64,000 bases of DNA from Helopsaltes ochotensis. Its lineage: Eukaryota > Chordata > Aves > Passeriformes > Locustellidae. The notes below the pieces were generated by a model. It did no database searches. It was not told the DNA's origin and was given only the letters and a program-made list of their open reading frames with translations. Both the position numbers and the translations under genes were made by a program. The number at the start of each line of letters is the position of its first letter. Within the stretch, counting starts at the first letter, position 1. Below, in pieces: positions 13,031-26,449 of this stretch. Location: NCBI GenBank assembly GCA_013400155.1, contig VXBM01001080.1, positions 96,758 through 160,757 on the forward strand. The letters are read 5' to 3'.

Positions 13031-13660
13031 CGTATATTGATTTAAGAAAGCCTCGAGTTCCAGGGCTAAGAGAAGATCTGAGAATAGACATCCAGAGAGG
13101 AATTTGGATCTTGGAAGTGCTGGGGAGTGTCAGGCAAATCTGTGGTGGTGGCTTCTGCCGCCAACAGCAAGAGCTGTTGGGATGTGTAGGGATGCCTTGG
13201 GTTTTCCACAGTAGGAAAATGCTACAGTGTTCCCTAGGAATAGCTCTCAAAACTATTTGGGTTTAGCAGCTTCTCACCCCTCTAGGTTTGTAATTCTGAA
13301 ATGTTTATTTGCATCAGTAAAATGTGCAGAGCAGCTGATTCCAAGAGATAACTCTTCCTTGGGAAGTAGCAGGAGCACAGCACAGGAGCAGGCAAAGGGC
13401 TGGGGTTTCAGTAATGAACCCCACAGAGCCAGGCAAGGACATCCTTGCTGTGGTCTCTGATCATCTGAACCAAGCCACAGATCTGAAAAATGCATTCTAA
13501 ATACTCAGGAATTAGTGGCAGTATTGTGGGAGGAAATAATCTTTAATCTTGTTTGATGGAACCTGGGGTGCTCTGTCATTATGATAAAATCGTGCAGGAG
13601 GGTAAAACACCATGAGCTGCCTTAATGTCTGCGTATATGGGATAGGCACTCCAGCACCAT

Positions 13661-13692
13661 GCATATACATATATATTTATATATGTGTGTTT
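13661..13692. repeat. Degenerate (TA)n/(TG)n microsatellite
   Basis: A run of ATACATATATATTTATATATGTG character followed by TGTGT. Interruptions make it an imperfect simple repeat. Confidence 0.75.
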
Positions 13693-14814
13693 TATTGACC
13701 TGTTCTTCCAGCTCGTTAAACCCAGCTGTCACTTACTATCAGGAGCAAATGCAATGACATCGTTTGGAGAGGGAGATGATTGGTTGCATTAAATTTACCG
13801 TGTGTTGTTTGTTTTGCTCTGTAAGGAGGAGCTGTTTTATTGCAGACGTTTGCCCAAACCCAGCCATCAGTGAGTGAAGAGAGAAAGTGATGGAGGGGTG
13901 TAATCTGATTGAGCCAGTGGGAGAAAAACCTTTTTCCAGTGTTGCTGGATAATAATGGGTATCCTCCTACCCAAAAAGGAGGCACAGTACAGACAGTTCA
14001 ACTGAGCTGTCTTTGTCTTCAAAGGCATTTTCATTTCCAGGCTACAATGACAGTGAATGGCTGTCCATGTTATTTTTTTTTGTCCTCTAATTGTTCAATT
14101 GCTTGTAGGGGAAATCCGGATCAAAGTATGTGTTAGGCATCTAACTCTCCTGCATTTTAAAAACATGTTGAGGTTCCTTACTCCATGAAAATTTTCAATC
14201 ACATTCCTTAAGTTACCTTGTTGCGTGTCCTTGTGAACCCTTGTAGGCGATGACACAAAATGAAATGTGTATCTGACATATTAAGGGTCTAAAGGGAGTG
14301 ACCTGACTCTTGTCTTTCTTTGGTGAAGTCATTTAATCTCACTGCATCAGTTACTTCCAGAAGAAGCTGATAAGATTTTTTTATTTGTTTGTTTTTTGTA
14401 ATGGGAATTCTGATTTCCAAGCCATTGCTCAGGAAATTTTCTGAGGTCATGGATATATTTTATGGCAACATAAAGCCACTTTCAAAGAGAACCCCCCAAG
14501 AACACTGCAGTAGTCTCTGTACTTCCATTTCCTGTTGGAACTGGGCATTTCCAGCCATTTCCTGCCATGAAGGCAGGTTTAGTGTCCAGGTGCAGGTGAG
14601 TGTCTAAAAGACAATCTACAGTTGTAACAAATGGATTTAGGCTGCAAAGGAAGGGCAAGGGAAGGCTGTCCCTCTTCCCACACAGACAGGACACGAGCAC
14701 GTCCTCCGTGGCACGGGGTGCTCGAGGCTGTCCTACATTTGCACTCCAGCCCCTCTGCCCACTCCAGAGCTCTCACTGCAGAGCTGGGTAACAATGGGCT
14801 TTTTCTTACTCTAG

Positions 14815-14893
14815 TAACTTCTGGATTCAGAGGGCCATCACTGGCTAGTGAGAATGACCTCTGGAGACACTGTCGTGTTCAATGTCGAGAAAG
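14815..14893 (+). other. Exon-like segment with acceptor and donor context (candidate only)
   Basis: A pyrimidine tract and AG (TTTTTCTTACTCTAG, ending 14814) precede a 79-bp stretch. It ends in GAAAG followed by GTAACT, a good 5' splice donor, at 14894. Only one of the three forward frames is open. It encodes about 25 residues including the pattern LWRHCRVQC with two cysteines. I do not recognise the peptide. It could be an internal exon of an unannotated protein-coding or long noncoding transcript, or a chance arrangement; no neighbouring exon was found to support it. Confidence 0.2.
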
Positions 14894-16000
14894 GTAACTT
14901 TAATCCCAATTTCTTCATATGTAGAAGCATGAAAATAATTTTTTATCCTACTTATTTTAAGTAGTCTGCAGGTGCCTGTTTCTGGTGGAGCAATGAGAGA
15001 TTGATCTCTCAAGATACAGAAATATTAGTTGCTAGTTAAGGAAAAAAGGATATTTGGTTTCACTTATTTTACATCACTTAAAACATCACGCAGCAAATGC
15101 CAAGTCACTAGATAGCTTAATTTCTAGGAGGGACACTTCTCTGTGCTCCTAATTCCTGTAAAAGCAGAGAAAGCAAAATGCCATCGCCACCAGAGCAATG
15201 CACAGGCTGCACGTCACTCACACAAGGAGACATTCTGTCCCTGGGAGGGGACAAAGAAGCAGCTGAGTGAAGCATTAACGTGTCCCCAGCCCTTTTCTGT
15301 GAAAGACAAGGTCACTGCAATGGCTTAGTGACTGGGAAGTTGATACCTGATTCCTCCCCATCCTTGCTCAGGGTGCCTTAATCCACTGACTACAGCAGTC
15401 AGCTTTTTTTGAGGGGAAAGGAGGTGAAAACAGCCTAAAGAGATGAATATTTATGTACATATTTCTGTAATTTCAATTCACTCATTGCATCCAGCTAGTA
15501 CGTACAGCTTCCACCAGTGGGAGGATCCAAATCTGTGCAAGTGCAAATACTGCTGGGGAGAAAGATTTCTTCACCAAAATAAGAAGGAATGGAAGCAAAC
15601 CTTGTGCCTAATGATGATGAGTATCACCAAAATGAGTGCATTCAGGGGAAACAAATACTCTTAAATGCTCTGTATATATTATCCTCATCTTTTTCTTTCA
15701 TGGTAGAGATGATAAGTGAAGGAAGAAGCACACTGATGGTGCCTAATGCACAGCTACACGTGTATCTCTATATATAGCCCAGAAACACTGGTAATGCTCT
15801 TTCAAAGTGATCATTACTTAGCTGGAAGAAATAGGTGGCAAACCCAGCTTGCTTCCGTGGGAGAGAGTGCAGACAGCACAAAAAGGAGGTTTTTTATACC
15901 ATCTTCTCTGTCATCAATTAATTGCACTTAAACCAATAATCCAAGAGAGTGCAATACCAAAGTATTAACCATGAAGTGGTTTTCATTAAAGCCACAAAGC

Positions 16001-17460
16001 AAAGCTTGTCTTGCCTGGGAGGACCCTGGCCCCAAACCCAGGGAGGCCAAGAGGGGCAGGAGCTCCCACTGCCCTTGCACAGCTCCAGCTGTTTGGCCTG
16101 GCCTGGCACAGCTGGCAAAGCGCAGCAGTGGTCTTCTTGTAGGAATTCAGGAGGCCTGCAAAGTCTGATTATCAGAGAAAAACTGGAAGCTCTGCTGAGT
16201 TTATCCTGATGCCCTGAACATTTCTCTCTTTCAATTTTTATTTATCGTCTACTTATTTAGTCTGTCTAATGAGCAGCCTCATATGTAACCTCATAATGGA
16301 AACATTACAGAGTATTTCATGCTTAGCTGGAGCTGAATTTGTCTCTTTGTTTGACCAAGACACACATTTGTTGGGTTATTAGAAAATAATCCATCCACTG
16401 TATATTTTAAAATAATTGCCTGACATTGATTTTGAAATGATGACATTTATCAGAGAATAACACTAATGGTATTATTGATAATGCATGCTCATTAATGCAG
16501 TTGTTTTTATCACTAGTGACAATTCCTAGGAGCCACTCTTGAATTAAGCCTGGGCACCAGCCACTGTATAAAATCAGCCCAAAAACACAGACGTTGCCTC
16601 ATAAAGCTTATGATCTAAATCCAAGATAAGAGATGACAATAAGATGATGCGGCTGGAGTCATAACACATCTCCAGCCTCAGTTTTATTAACTGGGAAGGG
16701 CACTGCAGCCAAGGTGAGTTATAGGGGGGAAATGAGTGGAGATGATGGGCTTTGTTTTCCTTATTACTGCAAGGGGAAAAGAAGTTGTAGAAGGGTCACT
16801 GGTGAGATCAAGGGACGGCGGGTGTGGATACAGGTCCTGTTCTGGAGGTGACCTGGCACTGACTGAATTTCATGGCAGCTCTGGAGCCCCCTCATCTCCA
16901 GGCCCTTTTTGGTGGCATGACCAGCTCATTAAAACCCAGATATGGCCCCCCCAGCGGGGGATGTGGGTGACAGCCCTGGGCAGCGGGGCTGAGGAGCAGC
17001 ACCACAACCCACAACAATCCCGGGTTCCCTTCAGGGAACACAGAATGTCCCAGGGACTCCCTGGGAGTGCTGCTCAGGAGAGGTGGGGCTCATTAACATG
17101 GCAATTTGCATAAGCTAATGAGTGCTCCCAGCATTCTGCAGCTGCAATGATCAGAGGCAGGGACATACACAATGCCGCTGCAAGCCCCTGGCAGTGCTGG
17201 GATGGATCCAGGCAGCTCCTGCCCTCCGGGGCTGCCCTTCCAGGCTCATTCCCTCTGGGAGTCCCAGGGGTTTGCGCTGCCACACTCCTGGGATCCCCTC
17301 TGGGTGGGGACACTCTCCACTGAGGACAATATTTGACTTTCCAGATATTCCACAGCGCAGGTTTTTCCCTGTTGCAGCATTCTCAGAGCTGTGGCCCTCG
17401 CCCCGATCAAACCCGTTTGAAGGGAGGTGCTGGGACACAAACATTTAATTGATTTACAGC
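16001..17460. other. GC-richer non-genic block
   Basis: Locally GC-richer than its surroundings, especially 16020-16170 and 16790-17420, with many overlapping open frames on both strands as expected from composition. None shows a recognisable domain. The block 16240-16620 inside it is AT-rich and resembles conserved noncoding sequence in texture. No CR1 or LTR signature was found. Confidence 0.45.
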
Positions 17461-18024
17461 ACAGCAGCAGTGGGAGGATGGCGTGGGGGACCACAGCATA
17501 TTGGAATCTGAAATACATGAAAGTCCCGTTGTGCCAGGATGTTTTGAAATTCCAAGCAGTGAGTTTGTTCTTAGGTTAAAATGGATTTTCTAAAACCAAG
17601 GCGAGTCTTACTGGTAATGGTCCTCCTGGAAGAACTGCTCCCGAATGTGAATGGGGAAAGCTGTGTTCATGAGGTATTCCGGTGCTCAGATGGCTTCCCA
17701 AAGCACCACACTTTTCAAACATTTATGGAGGAAATAAAATACTGAAAATGCGCAAATGCGAAACATAGTTTTCCAATTAATTTAAAATAATCATGCTTTG
17801 CGTTACACAGGCAGAATAACAATTTCACAAAAACAATTTGTCAGAAAAATAACAGATACAACAAACATTCTTGTATTTAGAACAGTCTATTTGCAACATT
17901 CCTAATGCTTTATTGCATTTGCATTGCAAAGTAAGAAAGGTAATATCCTATCATTGAGGCTCAATAGATGTATGTTCATCACTCAGCAAGAAATTAAAGA
18001 GACCTTAGAGTAGAATAAATGATG

Positions 18025-18039
18025 AAAAAAAAAAAAAAA
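18025..18039. repeat. A15 homopolymer followed by GAAAGAAA
   Basis: Fifteen A residues and a short AAAG tail. No upstream processed-pseudogene or retroposon body was recognised, so this is a simple repeat. Confidence 0.85.
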
Positions 18040-20823
18040 GAAAGAAACTGTGTTCATTCTAAATCTGTCTAAACTGATGCATTGTCACAGGCTTTTAATG
18101 GGACCAAAATCCCTGGAGGCTTCCAGACTTCAAGAAACTGAAATGAATCTGATGGAGGGGTTTTCAAATGGATTTGTAAAGGTTTCAGGAGTTTCCTGGT
18201 TTTCTTGCATGTTAAGATCCTTGCCAGCTGTTGTAAAGAGCTGTTTGTTTTCTGTTTTAGTTTACCCAGCCTGAGAGAACATGAATTCAGTACATCAGAA
18301 GTTTCTCATTAAACATACTTTGTTTTTGTTGTACTTCCCATTTTTGCTAAGTGGGAAGGTATGAACTTTTCATCATGAAAAATCAACATGACCTTTTGCA
18401 AAAAATGAGGTGCAAGCATTTCAGCATTTCGATGCTCTGGCATTTCAGTAAAAGACCAAATGAATTTTAACACATTATATATCTTAAAATATGAATAGTA
18501 ACATGAATTTCTTTCCTTTGCCTGGCTTGAAGTTTATTAATATATTTTGAAGTGATCATGAGAGTTCACCTTAGTAATAATAAAATAAACTTGATCAGGG
18601 AAAAAACGGGGAAATTTTAGGTAAATTCATTTTTTGTTAATTCCTCGAAGAGTCCTTTGTGGTGTACAATATATGATTACTGACAATATTTTATTTGCTG
18701 TTTGCAAGGTGTGAAGTAATGGTTCTCCTAACAGAATTTAAAAGATGTCATGTCTAAAACTTGGAGGATTTGGAGGCCATGTGATGGGCAGGGTCATTAC
18801 AGACCCTGCTCAACGTGTGGTGCCTCCATGTTCCAGCAAGGAAGGGCCACTGCAGGCAGCTTTGGTCCAGGGCTGAATGAATCTCTATTCAGCATTAGCA
18901 CAACACCAGCAGGGATTGTCAGCTCCCAAAGGAGTGTGCCTTAATGGGAGGAATTGTTGCACAAGGATTTGACTTCAACAAAGTGGGCTGAGCCCGGGGG
19001 CTGCTGGGGTGGGGAAAGGTGGGAACACACCTGTGTGTGTGGCTGGGCTGGAGCTGAGGGGGAGAAGTTCTGGCAAAACGGGCTTGGAGGGCAAAGCAGC
19101 TCACCCACAGCAGGTCAACGCTTTGTTTCTGGGCAGAAAGAGTTATGGGAATAAACGCTGAGTACCCAAAATAACAGGAAGCTTTGTTTATAAAAACTTT
19201 CTGTTCTTCAACTGGGCATGATTCAGATTTCCCACTCACAGCTGAACTGGATTCAAGTGCACTAAGATGGTTGGGGCATTCAGCATCCTATTTCTGCCAC
19301 ACTGAATTCAGCTGCAGTTGAAACTCAGATGAATAAGTTCAACAACTTCATCTGTGTTCCTTTGCTGCTGCTGAGACTCTCTTTGGGAGCAGAAATGGTC
19401 ACTTAGACATCCTGTTCAAAGAACGTGCACTTTGAATTGTGGAAAACCAAGAAGAAATTAACAGGAAAACACAGATTCTATTTTCCCCCAAGCTCTCAGA
19501 GCTGTGAGGTGTGGGGCATACATCACACAACAATAAGTATAGGTAGGGGTAAGTTAATATATAAAGAGTAACCTTTGATAATGCATTTGGGTTGGTAGCA
19601 ATGTCCTATCCTCCAGTGGATAATTGATAGATCTCAGTGTTCCTGTTCTCTCCATGCTATAGGGATTATATATCTTTTAAAATAGAATTTCACCATTTTA
19701 GTCTAGTGGAGTTGTGGAAGGCTGAGAATAGCATTTCAGTCAGCACTGCCTGGCTGCTATTCTTCCCAGATGGCTCGGAGCGCTTTCCTTCAAAGAAATT
19801 CCTGTCACAATGGTTCCGTGCACGTCCAAGGCTCCAACAATGCATTTCTGTGTCAGCAAAACAGTTCTGACAACTGCAGGCATTGCCTGTGTTTGAGGGC
19901 ATTCTGAGGAAATAACCTCTGCTGTTAAATGCCTCTAAATTTTCCATCCTGGTGCATCAATCCTGCTGCTTTCACTCCAGGAAAACCCGGCTGCTTTCTG
20001 GAGCACCAGCTTTGCTCTGCTGTGCTGGGTTTGGGTTCCCTGTTCCTGGTGTGATGCACTTGTGTCCCTTGCCTGGGGAAGGTGCAGACTGCCTTTTGCA
20101 TCCCCCAAAGCCTGGCTGGGGTCCTGCAGCAGAGCTCTCAACCCTGCCTGCTACATCTGTGGCAATTCCACCCAGAGGAGATGTTGCAAGACAGTGAGTC
20201 CCCAGTGGGATGTAATAGAATGGAAGCAGATGGTGAGCTGGGGAGAATTTCAGGGGAGGATTACATTTTCCAGTTACTGTCTTTTTGATTTCACTGTCAT
20301 TGTCTGATGAATTGTGTCAGGTTTGATCCTTCAGATTGAAAAGCTGCCCCTCAATGTGCTCCCAAACGTACAGATAAAGTAAATGGCTGCTGCCAATGTA
20401 CTGTCTTAGAAACTTAATTTTTTAATGCCTATTAGAAGGGCCTCTCATTCTGTCACATGTACAGTGATTTCTGCCTCCAGCTAAGGGTTTTTGGTTCTGT
20501 TGTGCTTTAGGGTTTCAGTAGCCTGCTGGGGTTTGACACGTAACATACCTGAGTGCTCACCATTTACTCCTGGCCAAGGCGAGCACAAAGGCTTTCTCTT
20601 GCCCTGGCTTGTTTGCACAGCTTTCCTTTGGCTGCTTCACAGTCCCTGCTTGGCACTGAGCTCTGCACAGCCCTGCTGGCAAAGGCCAGACTGAGAGAGA
20701 AGGGAGACACAGACCCTGAGAGCTCAGCCCCAAAGGTGAGCCCACCCCTGGTGGGAGGCAGGGCCAGCTCCTGAGGAGCTGATCCAGTGCAAGGGCACCG
20801 TGATGCCCCTTCGACACTTCCAG

Positions 20824-20840
20824 CTGATCACTTTGATCAG
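20824..20840. repeat. Perfect 7-bp inverted repeat with 3-base loop
   Basis: CTGATCA, CTT, TGATCAG. The arms also contain the TGATCA palindrome twice. It is too short to be called an RNA structure. Confidence 0.8.
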
Positions 20841-23800
20841 TTAGACCTTAAAATGCTTTAAAATTTGTATGAGAAAAGAAGAAAATCAACGCTTGTTTTC
20901 AGCACAAGGATGTTCTCTGGCTAGACTCTACCTGTTTATTAAAGCAAGATTGACACTTTAAAAACCCCAAAAGTAGGAAGTCTTTCATATGAATTATGTG
21001 GGATCAGGACTTAAACCTTGGATATAATTAAGCCCCTCTAACTGTGGCCAAACATTGTTGTGCCTGCCCCTGAAGTAGATGTTGCTAGAGTTAATAGTGT
21101 TTTTCTGTTTCTTATTGTAAAATGGTGACTCTTCTCTGGTGACTATGCATATAAAGTATAACCAGAAACAGATCTTTTCTGTATCATTCCTTCCTATGTC
21201 CTTATAGCATGTTCAGTCTTATTCCCTTTTCCCCTCAGTTAAATCCTGCTTGTTGATTTATTCCATTATGGAAGACAAGGTTATAGAAGGATTTTGACTC
21301 TTTTGAAATGAATTGAGGTATGAGGAGTGGGTAAATCTAAATGAGGTTGGAATTTGTAGTAGATCACAATGACAGCTTTCTGACTGCTTCCTTTTATTTA
21401 GTGTTGGCTCATTTACTTAGGCCTGGAGACTCATAAACATTGTAAGTGCACATGTAAGTGCAATGAACTTCTCTTCTAGACTGTTATGGCTCAGCCTCCC
21501 TCAGTGTCTTTTAAAAATGGCCATTTCATATATTGCTAAGATCTTCTTCCTGCACAGGTATTGCAGATAACCAGGACATTTGAGCTTCCTGCTGTTGTTG
21601 CTGTTCAAGCCCTGCATTTCTGTGCTGGAACATGCTTGGGAAAGGTTCATGTTTAATACTTTTCATGCAAGAATGGTTTAGAAGGATCTGAAGTTCCCAG
21701 TAATTCTGAATATTGGACTTGACTGGCATCTGTTACTTTCTGAAGCCTAAAGAGACAAGAGGTTCACCAACTTTGAGGGCAAAATAATCTGAGGAATTCT
21801 TGTCTATATTTGTGAGAGCCTGGTCCAAACACCTGCAGCTGTATCACATTCAGAGAGGCTGCTGCAGAGGCATTACACTGCTGATTTCATCCCCAAAATG
21901 AGGGAATGAAAGCAGTTCTGTGTAAAAAGGAGGGTACAGGGATGGTGTTGGTCATACAGCCTGGCTGGGAAGAAAGAGGGTGTGGATTGATGTGAAGGAT
22001 TCAGAGCATCAACACCTCGTGGTTGTTGGCTTTGCAAATCAGGCTCAGTTCCCTAAAATGTGAATTATGAACAGTACACCCTTTATTGGCCTAGGAGGCA
22101 ATTATTGGAAGGACAGGTGTAAAGACATCATTATATCCTGCTATAAGGGCAGATATTTTACAATTCTCAGCATCTTTAGATACCTATGGAAATCATACCA
22201 TGAATGTGCACATCATTCCTGAGTACCCCCAGGAAAAATGCACCTGCACACAGAGGGAATCCTGTCTCACCTGCCTGAGCTCCGGGACACGGAGCTGCAC
22301 AAACACCATCCTGCATTTCCATGGGCTCCCCCTGAAAAATGGAGCTTCCTGGGCAAAAAAAAAAACCACAAATGAGAAGAATTACACTTCAACAAGCACT
22401 AGAATTTAACAGCATTTAGATGGGAATGGGTGCTTAGTTTAAACTTTGATTTATGACTTTATTAATCCAAGTCAGAACTCTTGCTTCTGTTGCACATGGT
22501 TTGCATTATTCCTATCGGATGGAAATAATGAAACAAGTACCCTGAGTTTATTCCCCATAAAGGGAATTTGGGGCTGCATCTGGCCCTGTTAGGAGTATTT
22601 CCAAGCATTTCTATCCCAGCAATCTCCATGCTCTGAAAGCCCCACAGGCTGTTAGACAGTTACATGTCTTTTTGTTCCTCTCTAATGAAGCTGTAATAAG
22701 GTACCAAATCTCTTGGAATCATTTCTCAAAAATGAAAGAGCAAAGCAGTGCTGAGTTGTGCTACTGCAGCCCTGTCAGCACGGTGTGATAAAGTAGCATA
22801 AATACAAATTACACCAGCAGCAACAGTTTTTGGTACACAAAAATGGGAATGATTACTTTTCCGTGCATGTTTTTGGTTTAGCATGACTGCTGAGAGCTCT
22901 GGGGATTATCCTACATGAATTTCAGGAATGATGTAGAGCCCACTGAGCTTCTATCTGCTAGGTCCTATGAAATTAATGGCGGTAGGAAAAGCGAGAGTTT
23001 CATCACTTTTGGAAAATACTGGAAAGTGAGATTAAATTGCCAGTTTTGAAAAGAGTCCAGAAGAGTACAAGGATGTCATGATGACTCCTGGTGACCAACT
23101 GGGCTGTTGAGACCTAAATAATTCTTGAAATAGGGATCAAAGTTATGTTTCTGGTTTTTGAGATTGGTTTTTTTTTCTAGTAAGCACCTGAAAATTCCTC
23201 ATCAGGATTGCCCTGTGTAATTCAGTATTTCTGTCACACCTGGGTGTGTTCATTCCCCTTTCCCACACTAAACATGCCCCGGGGAGCTGGGACTGTGTAA
23301 TCCCAGGGAATGCAGCTCACCTCCCCTCTCCCTTTGAAAAATAAGGTTCTTTCAAAATCATCAGGTAATGATATTGCCCCAAAAGTACCAACTCATATTT
23401 TATCAGCAGGACTCTTCTGAGCAGAGGTTTAATGAGTGTGGAAATGCAGGATTTAAAGTGACTCTGGCTTGTAATACTGCACATAAATGCTACTTCCACT
23501 TGCCCCATGAATGTTATTTCTCATGCAAACTTCTAACTTAAGTAGACTGATAGAAATATTTTTATGTGTTTGCATCTTTGTTTTGGAACCTTCTGCCTGA
23601 AGAAATTAGTAAATTATGTACATTTTCTCTCTTTATCCCACCGTACATATATTGTATAGATAAAATCAATACATTTTATGGTGCTACAATTTTCTAGACA
23701 ATATAAACCTGAAGACCAAAACAAATCAGACATAAATATATACTTAAGGATTTCTCAGGAAGCTATAAAAGATGTATGGGATTGATGTCTTTAGCACAAA

Positions 23801-25248
23801 GAATCTGTATCCTATGTTTGTTAAGGCAAAATTTCTCTGAGTTGCAGTTATGAGAGATGGACATAACACTGATCTCGTAGTGGATGGATGAATTTGTGGA
23901 GTTATTGGAATTTGGGAAATAATGCTTTTGTTGGTATTTTTCTGTCTTTTCTGTGCCTGTTTTAGTATTCTCCTCTTCCATTTCTGACTTCACAATCGTT
24001 TACCTTTATTAACTTGAATTACAAAGCTTATATGCCCCTGTAAAGGGCTTTAGTGGAAAATCAAACCAGATGCTGTAAGAATCAGATTGTTGAAATAAAT
24101 GAAAAACACCTTGACAGGACCATCTTAAGCCACGTTGTTGAAAGAAGTGAAAATAAGAAAAAAGCAATAACTCAACCCTCAGGAAACCATGGGCACAAAT
24201 AGAATTCAGCTGTAGTAGTTTATTGTGGGAAAAATCTTTGAAATTTATGCAGTTTTTAACTGCTCTGAAAAATTGAAGAGGGTGGTGAAAATCTGTATCT
24301 TGGTGATGAAGTTAAAATAAAACAGCTGATACTGTTCCTCTGCAGGACAGAAACCTTCCCCACATGTGGAAAATGTTAATGTTCCTTGATGAAAACAAAT
24401 TTGTGACTGTAAACGAGCAGCAAGAGAGTGGATGTGTTGGATTGCTGATAAATGACAGAGGCCAGAGCAGTTGGAGATGGAGCAGGGGGCGGCCAGAGGG
24501 TAAAACTGAGCCTGGCAATGGCTCTGCTGAGCAGCCAGAACAGGAATATGGGGTTTTTCATGGAGAGGAGGAAGGATTTCCTCAGCTGGAAGTGGGAGGG
24601 AGGAGGAAGTAGCACTGATAGGAATTCTGCTGATGGAAGAGAGCATAGGGGAGGTTGCATGTTTGGGATTATGGTGTAAAGAAGATGAATTGCTCTGCAG
24701 ATTTACCGTTCAGTGCTAAGATCCCCGGCCTGGCTTAAGTTAGGGCTCTGGGGAAATGTTAATTGACACATGACACATTTCCACTAGCATTACTGCTTAG
24801 TCTCCCTCACAACAAGGCTGCTCAAATTCTGTCCTCAGCCTGCAGTGCAACAAATGAGAGAGAACTGTGCTCTGGTTGAGCCTCTAATATTGCACAAACC
24901 TGAGGGAGAGGTAACGAGGTATAAGTGATTTAAGGGCTTTAAGGACAACCGAGACTGTGCATCAAGAGAAATTAGTTTAATTACCAAGTCTGAAGTCTTA
25001 AAAGATACCCCCACACATGGAGGGAGAGAGGAGGGAAGGAAGGAAGGCCCCAAAAAGCAGTCCTTGTGATCTAGGTAGTGGATTCTGTGCCTTACTGAAA
25101 GGATAAAGGAAAGCCAGTTCTGCCTCCAGACTGCCAGGTCTTGTGTGGAGTCAAGAGGAGTCATTTATTTTTAAAGAATCTCTCGATAGAACACCCTGAT
25201 CTCAGTAAATAATAGACATATTAATAATAATATGACAAAATGGTGCGC

Positions 25249-25262
25249 TTTTTTTTTTTTTT
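25249..25262. repeat. T14 homopolymer
   Basis: Fourteen T residues. No SINE or LINE body was recognised next to it. Confidence 0.9.
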
Positions 25263-25548
25263 GGAAAGGCTAAATGTATTTCTGTTGTGAACAACTTATT
25301 TTTCTTTAAGACAAAAATAGGTCCTGCTGCACCTTTTTGACCGTGACATTGTGTGTTTTGTTCAATCGTTTAGTATTTCTGAGAACTGTGGCAGTCAGCT
25401 TGCTCCTTTCAGCTTGTTCTCAATGTTGGTTTTCCATTTTCTATGCTTTTACTGGAAAGAGGCAAAAAACCTTGAGAAAAGCCTTCAGAATATGGAACTT
25501 TAATTATCAGTATGCAATCCAGATTTAGAGGGCTGCTTTCAGTATGTA

Positions 25549-25565
25549 TTTTTTTTTTTTTTTTT
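25549..25565. repeat. T17 homopolymer
   Basis: Seventeen T residues about 290 bp after the T14 run. No retroposon body was recognised on either side. Confidence 0.9.
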
Positions 25566-26346
25566 ACCAAGCTGTGAACCTCGGTTAATTTTAGAAAGTC
25601 TGATGAACTAAAATAGATGTCCTCTGCTTGAAAGTCAGATGATTCAGTTGAACCACAGACCCCTGAGCTCTTCAGGGCTGCATGGCTGTGGAGGCTATGA
25701 CTTTTAGAATGCGTGTTAATTGTGCAAATGGAAATCAGATATATTTGGGGGTGTTTTTGCCCCTCTTGAAACATTTTTCTGCAGTAAAAGCTTTGAGCTT
25801 TTATTGAAAATCTGTGAGGGTATTACCTTCATGTTAATAGTTAGTGATTTGGACCACAGATTCAGGAATTTCTGGGGATTACTTGTCTCCTTTAGTCCAT
25901 GATTAGATATGGGCAGGGCTCTGGGTTACTCTGTCTGACCAAGGAGGTTTTGTCACAAGGAGAAAACAAAAGGAGAACCAGGATTTAGGAAAAAAAAATT
26001 CCATCTAGTCTGAAACATCCCCAAAGCCATTTCTGCCAAGTTTGAGACCTCCATTCCTCCAAGGTGTCAGAAATTGGCCCTTCAGAGTTTGTGGCCTGAT
26101 CTCCAAAGCACGTGCTGCCTGTTTGTGCTGCTAACTAGTGCAGGAATTGAATGTTCAGCACATCCTGAAGTCATTCTGGGATTTGTTACTTGTTTATTTG
26201 GGCATGTACCTGGAGAATGGCAGCCTCCAACTTGTAATCCAAACCTACAAGAAGCTGGGATGAAAGTTCTCACTTCTGTCATTACTCTTATTAGGCAGCC
26301 TTAGAAACTCAGAACAATGACTTTGTGAGTTCCCACCAGATTTTTA

Positions 26347-26361
26347 GTGTGTGTGTGTGTG
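26347..26361. repeat. (GT)7 microsatellite
   Basis: Perfect GT dinucleotides. A GA tract follows about 70 bp downstream. Confidence 0.9.
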
Positions 26362-26432
26362 GGCAAACCACTGAAATTTGGAAGGAAAAAGAAAGGAAAA
26401 GTTTTTACAAAAGATTTTCTGGCTCTCAAAAT

Positions 26433-26449
26433 GAGAGAGAGAGAGAGAG
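26433..26449. repeat. (GA)8 microsatellite
   Basis: Perfect GA dinucleotides followed by CACACACG. It is a simple repeat. Confidence 0.9.

Larger units (their letters stand above)
13031..16000. other. Non-genic stretch
   Basis: No gene or transposon was recognised. It contains an AT dinucleotide-rich tract at 13661-13692 and the exon-like segment 14815-14893. The rest is ordinary AT-rich sequence. Confidence 0.5.

Noticed and set aside
12876..13266. Open frames of 115-124 codons on both strands
   Set aside because: They are produced by the G/T-only low-complexity tract, which lacks stop codons on either strand.
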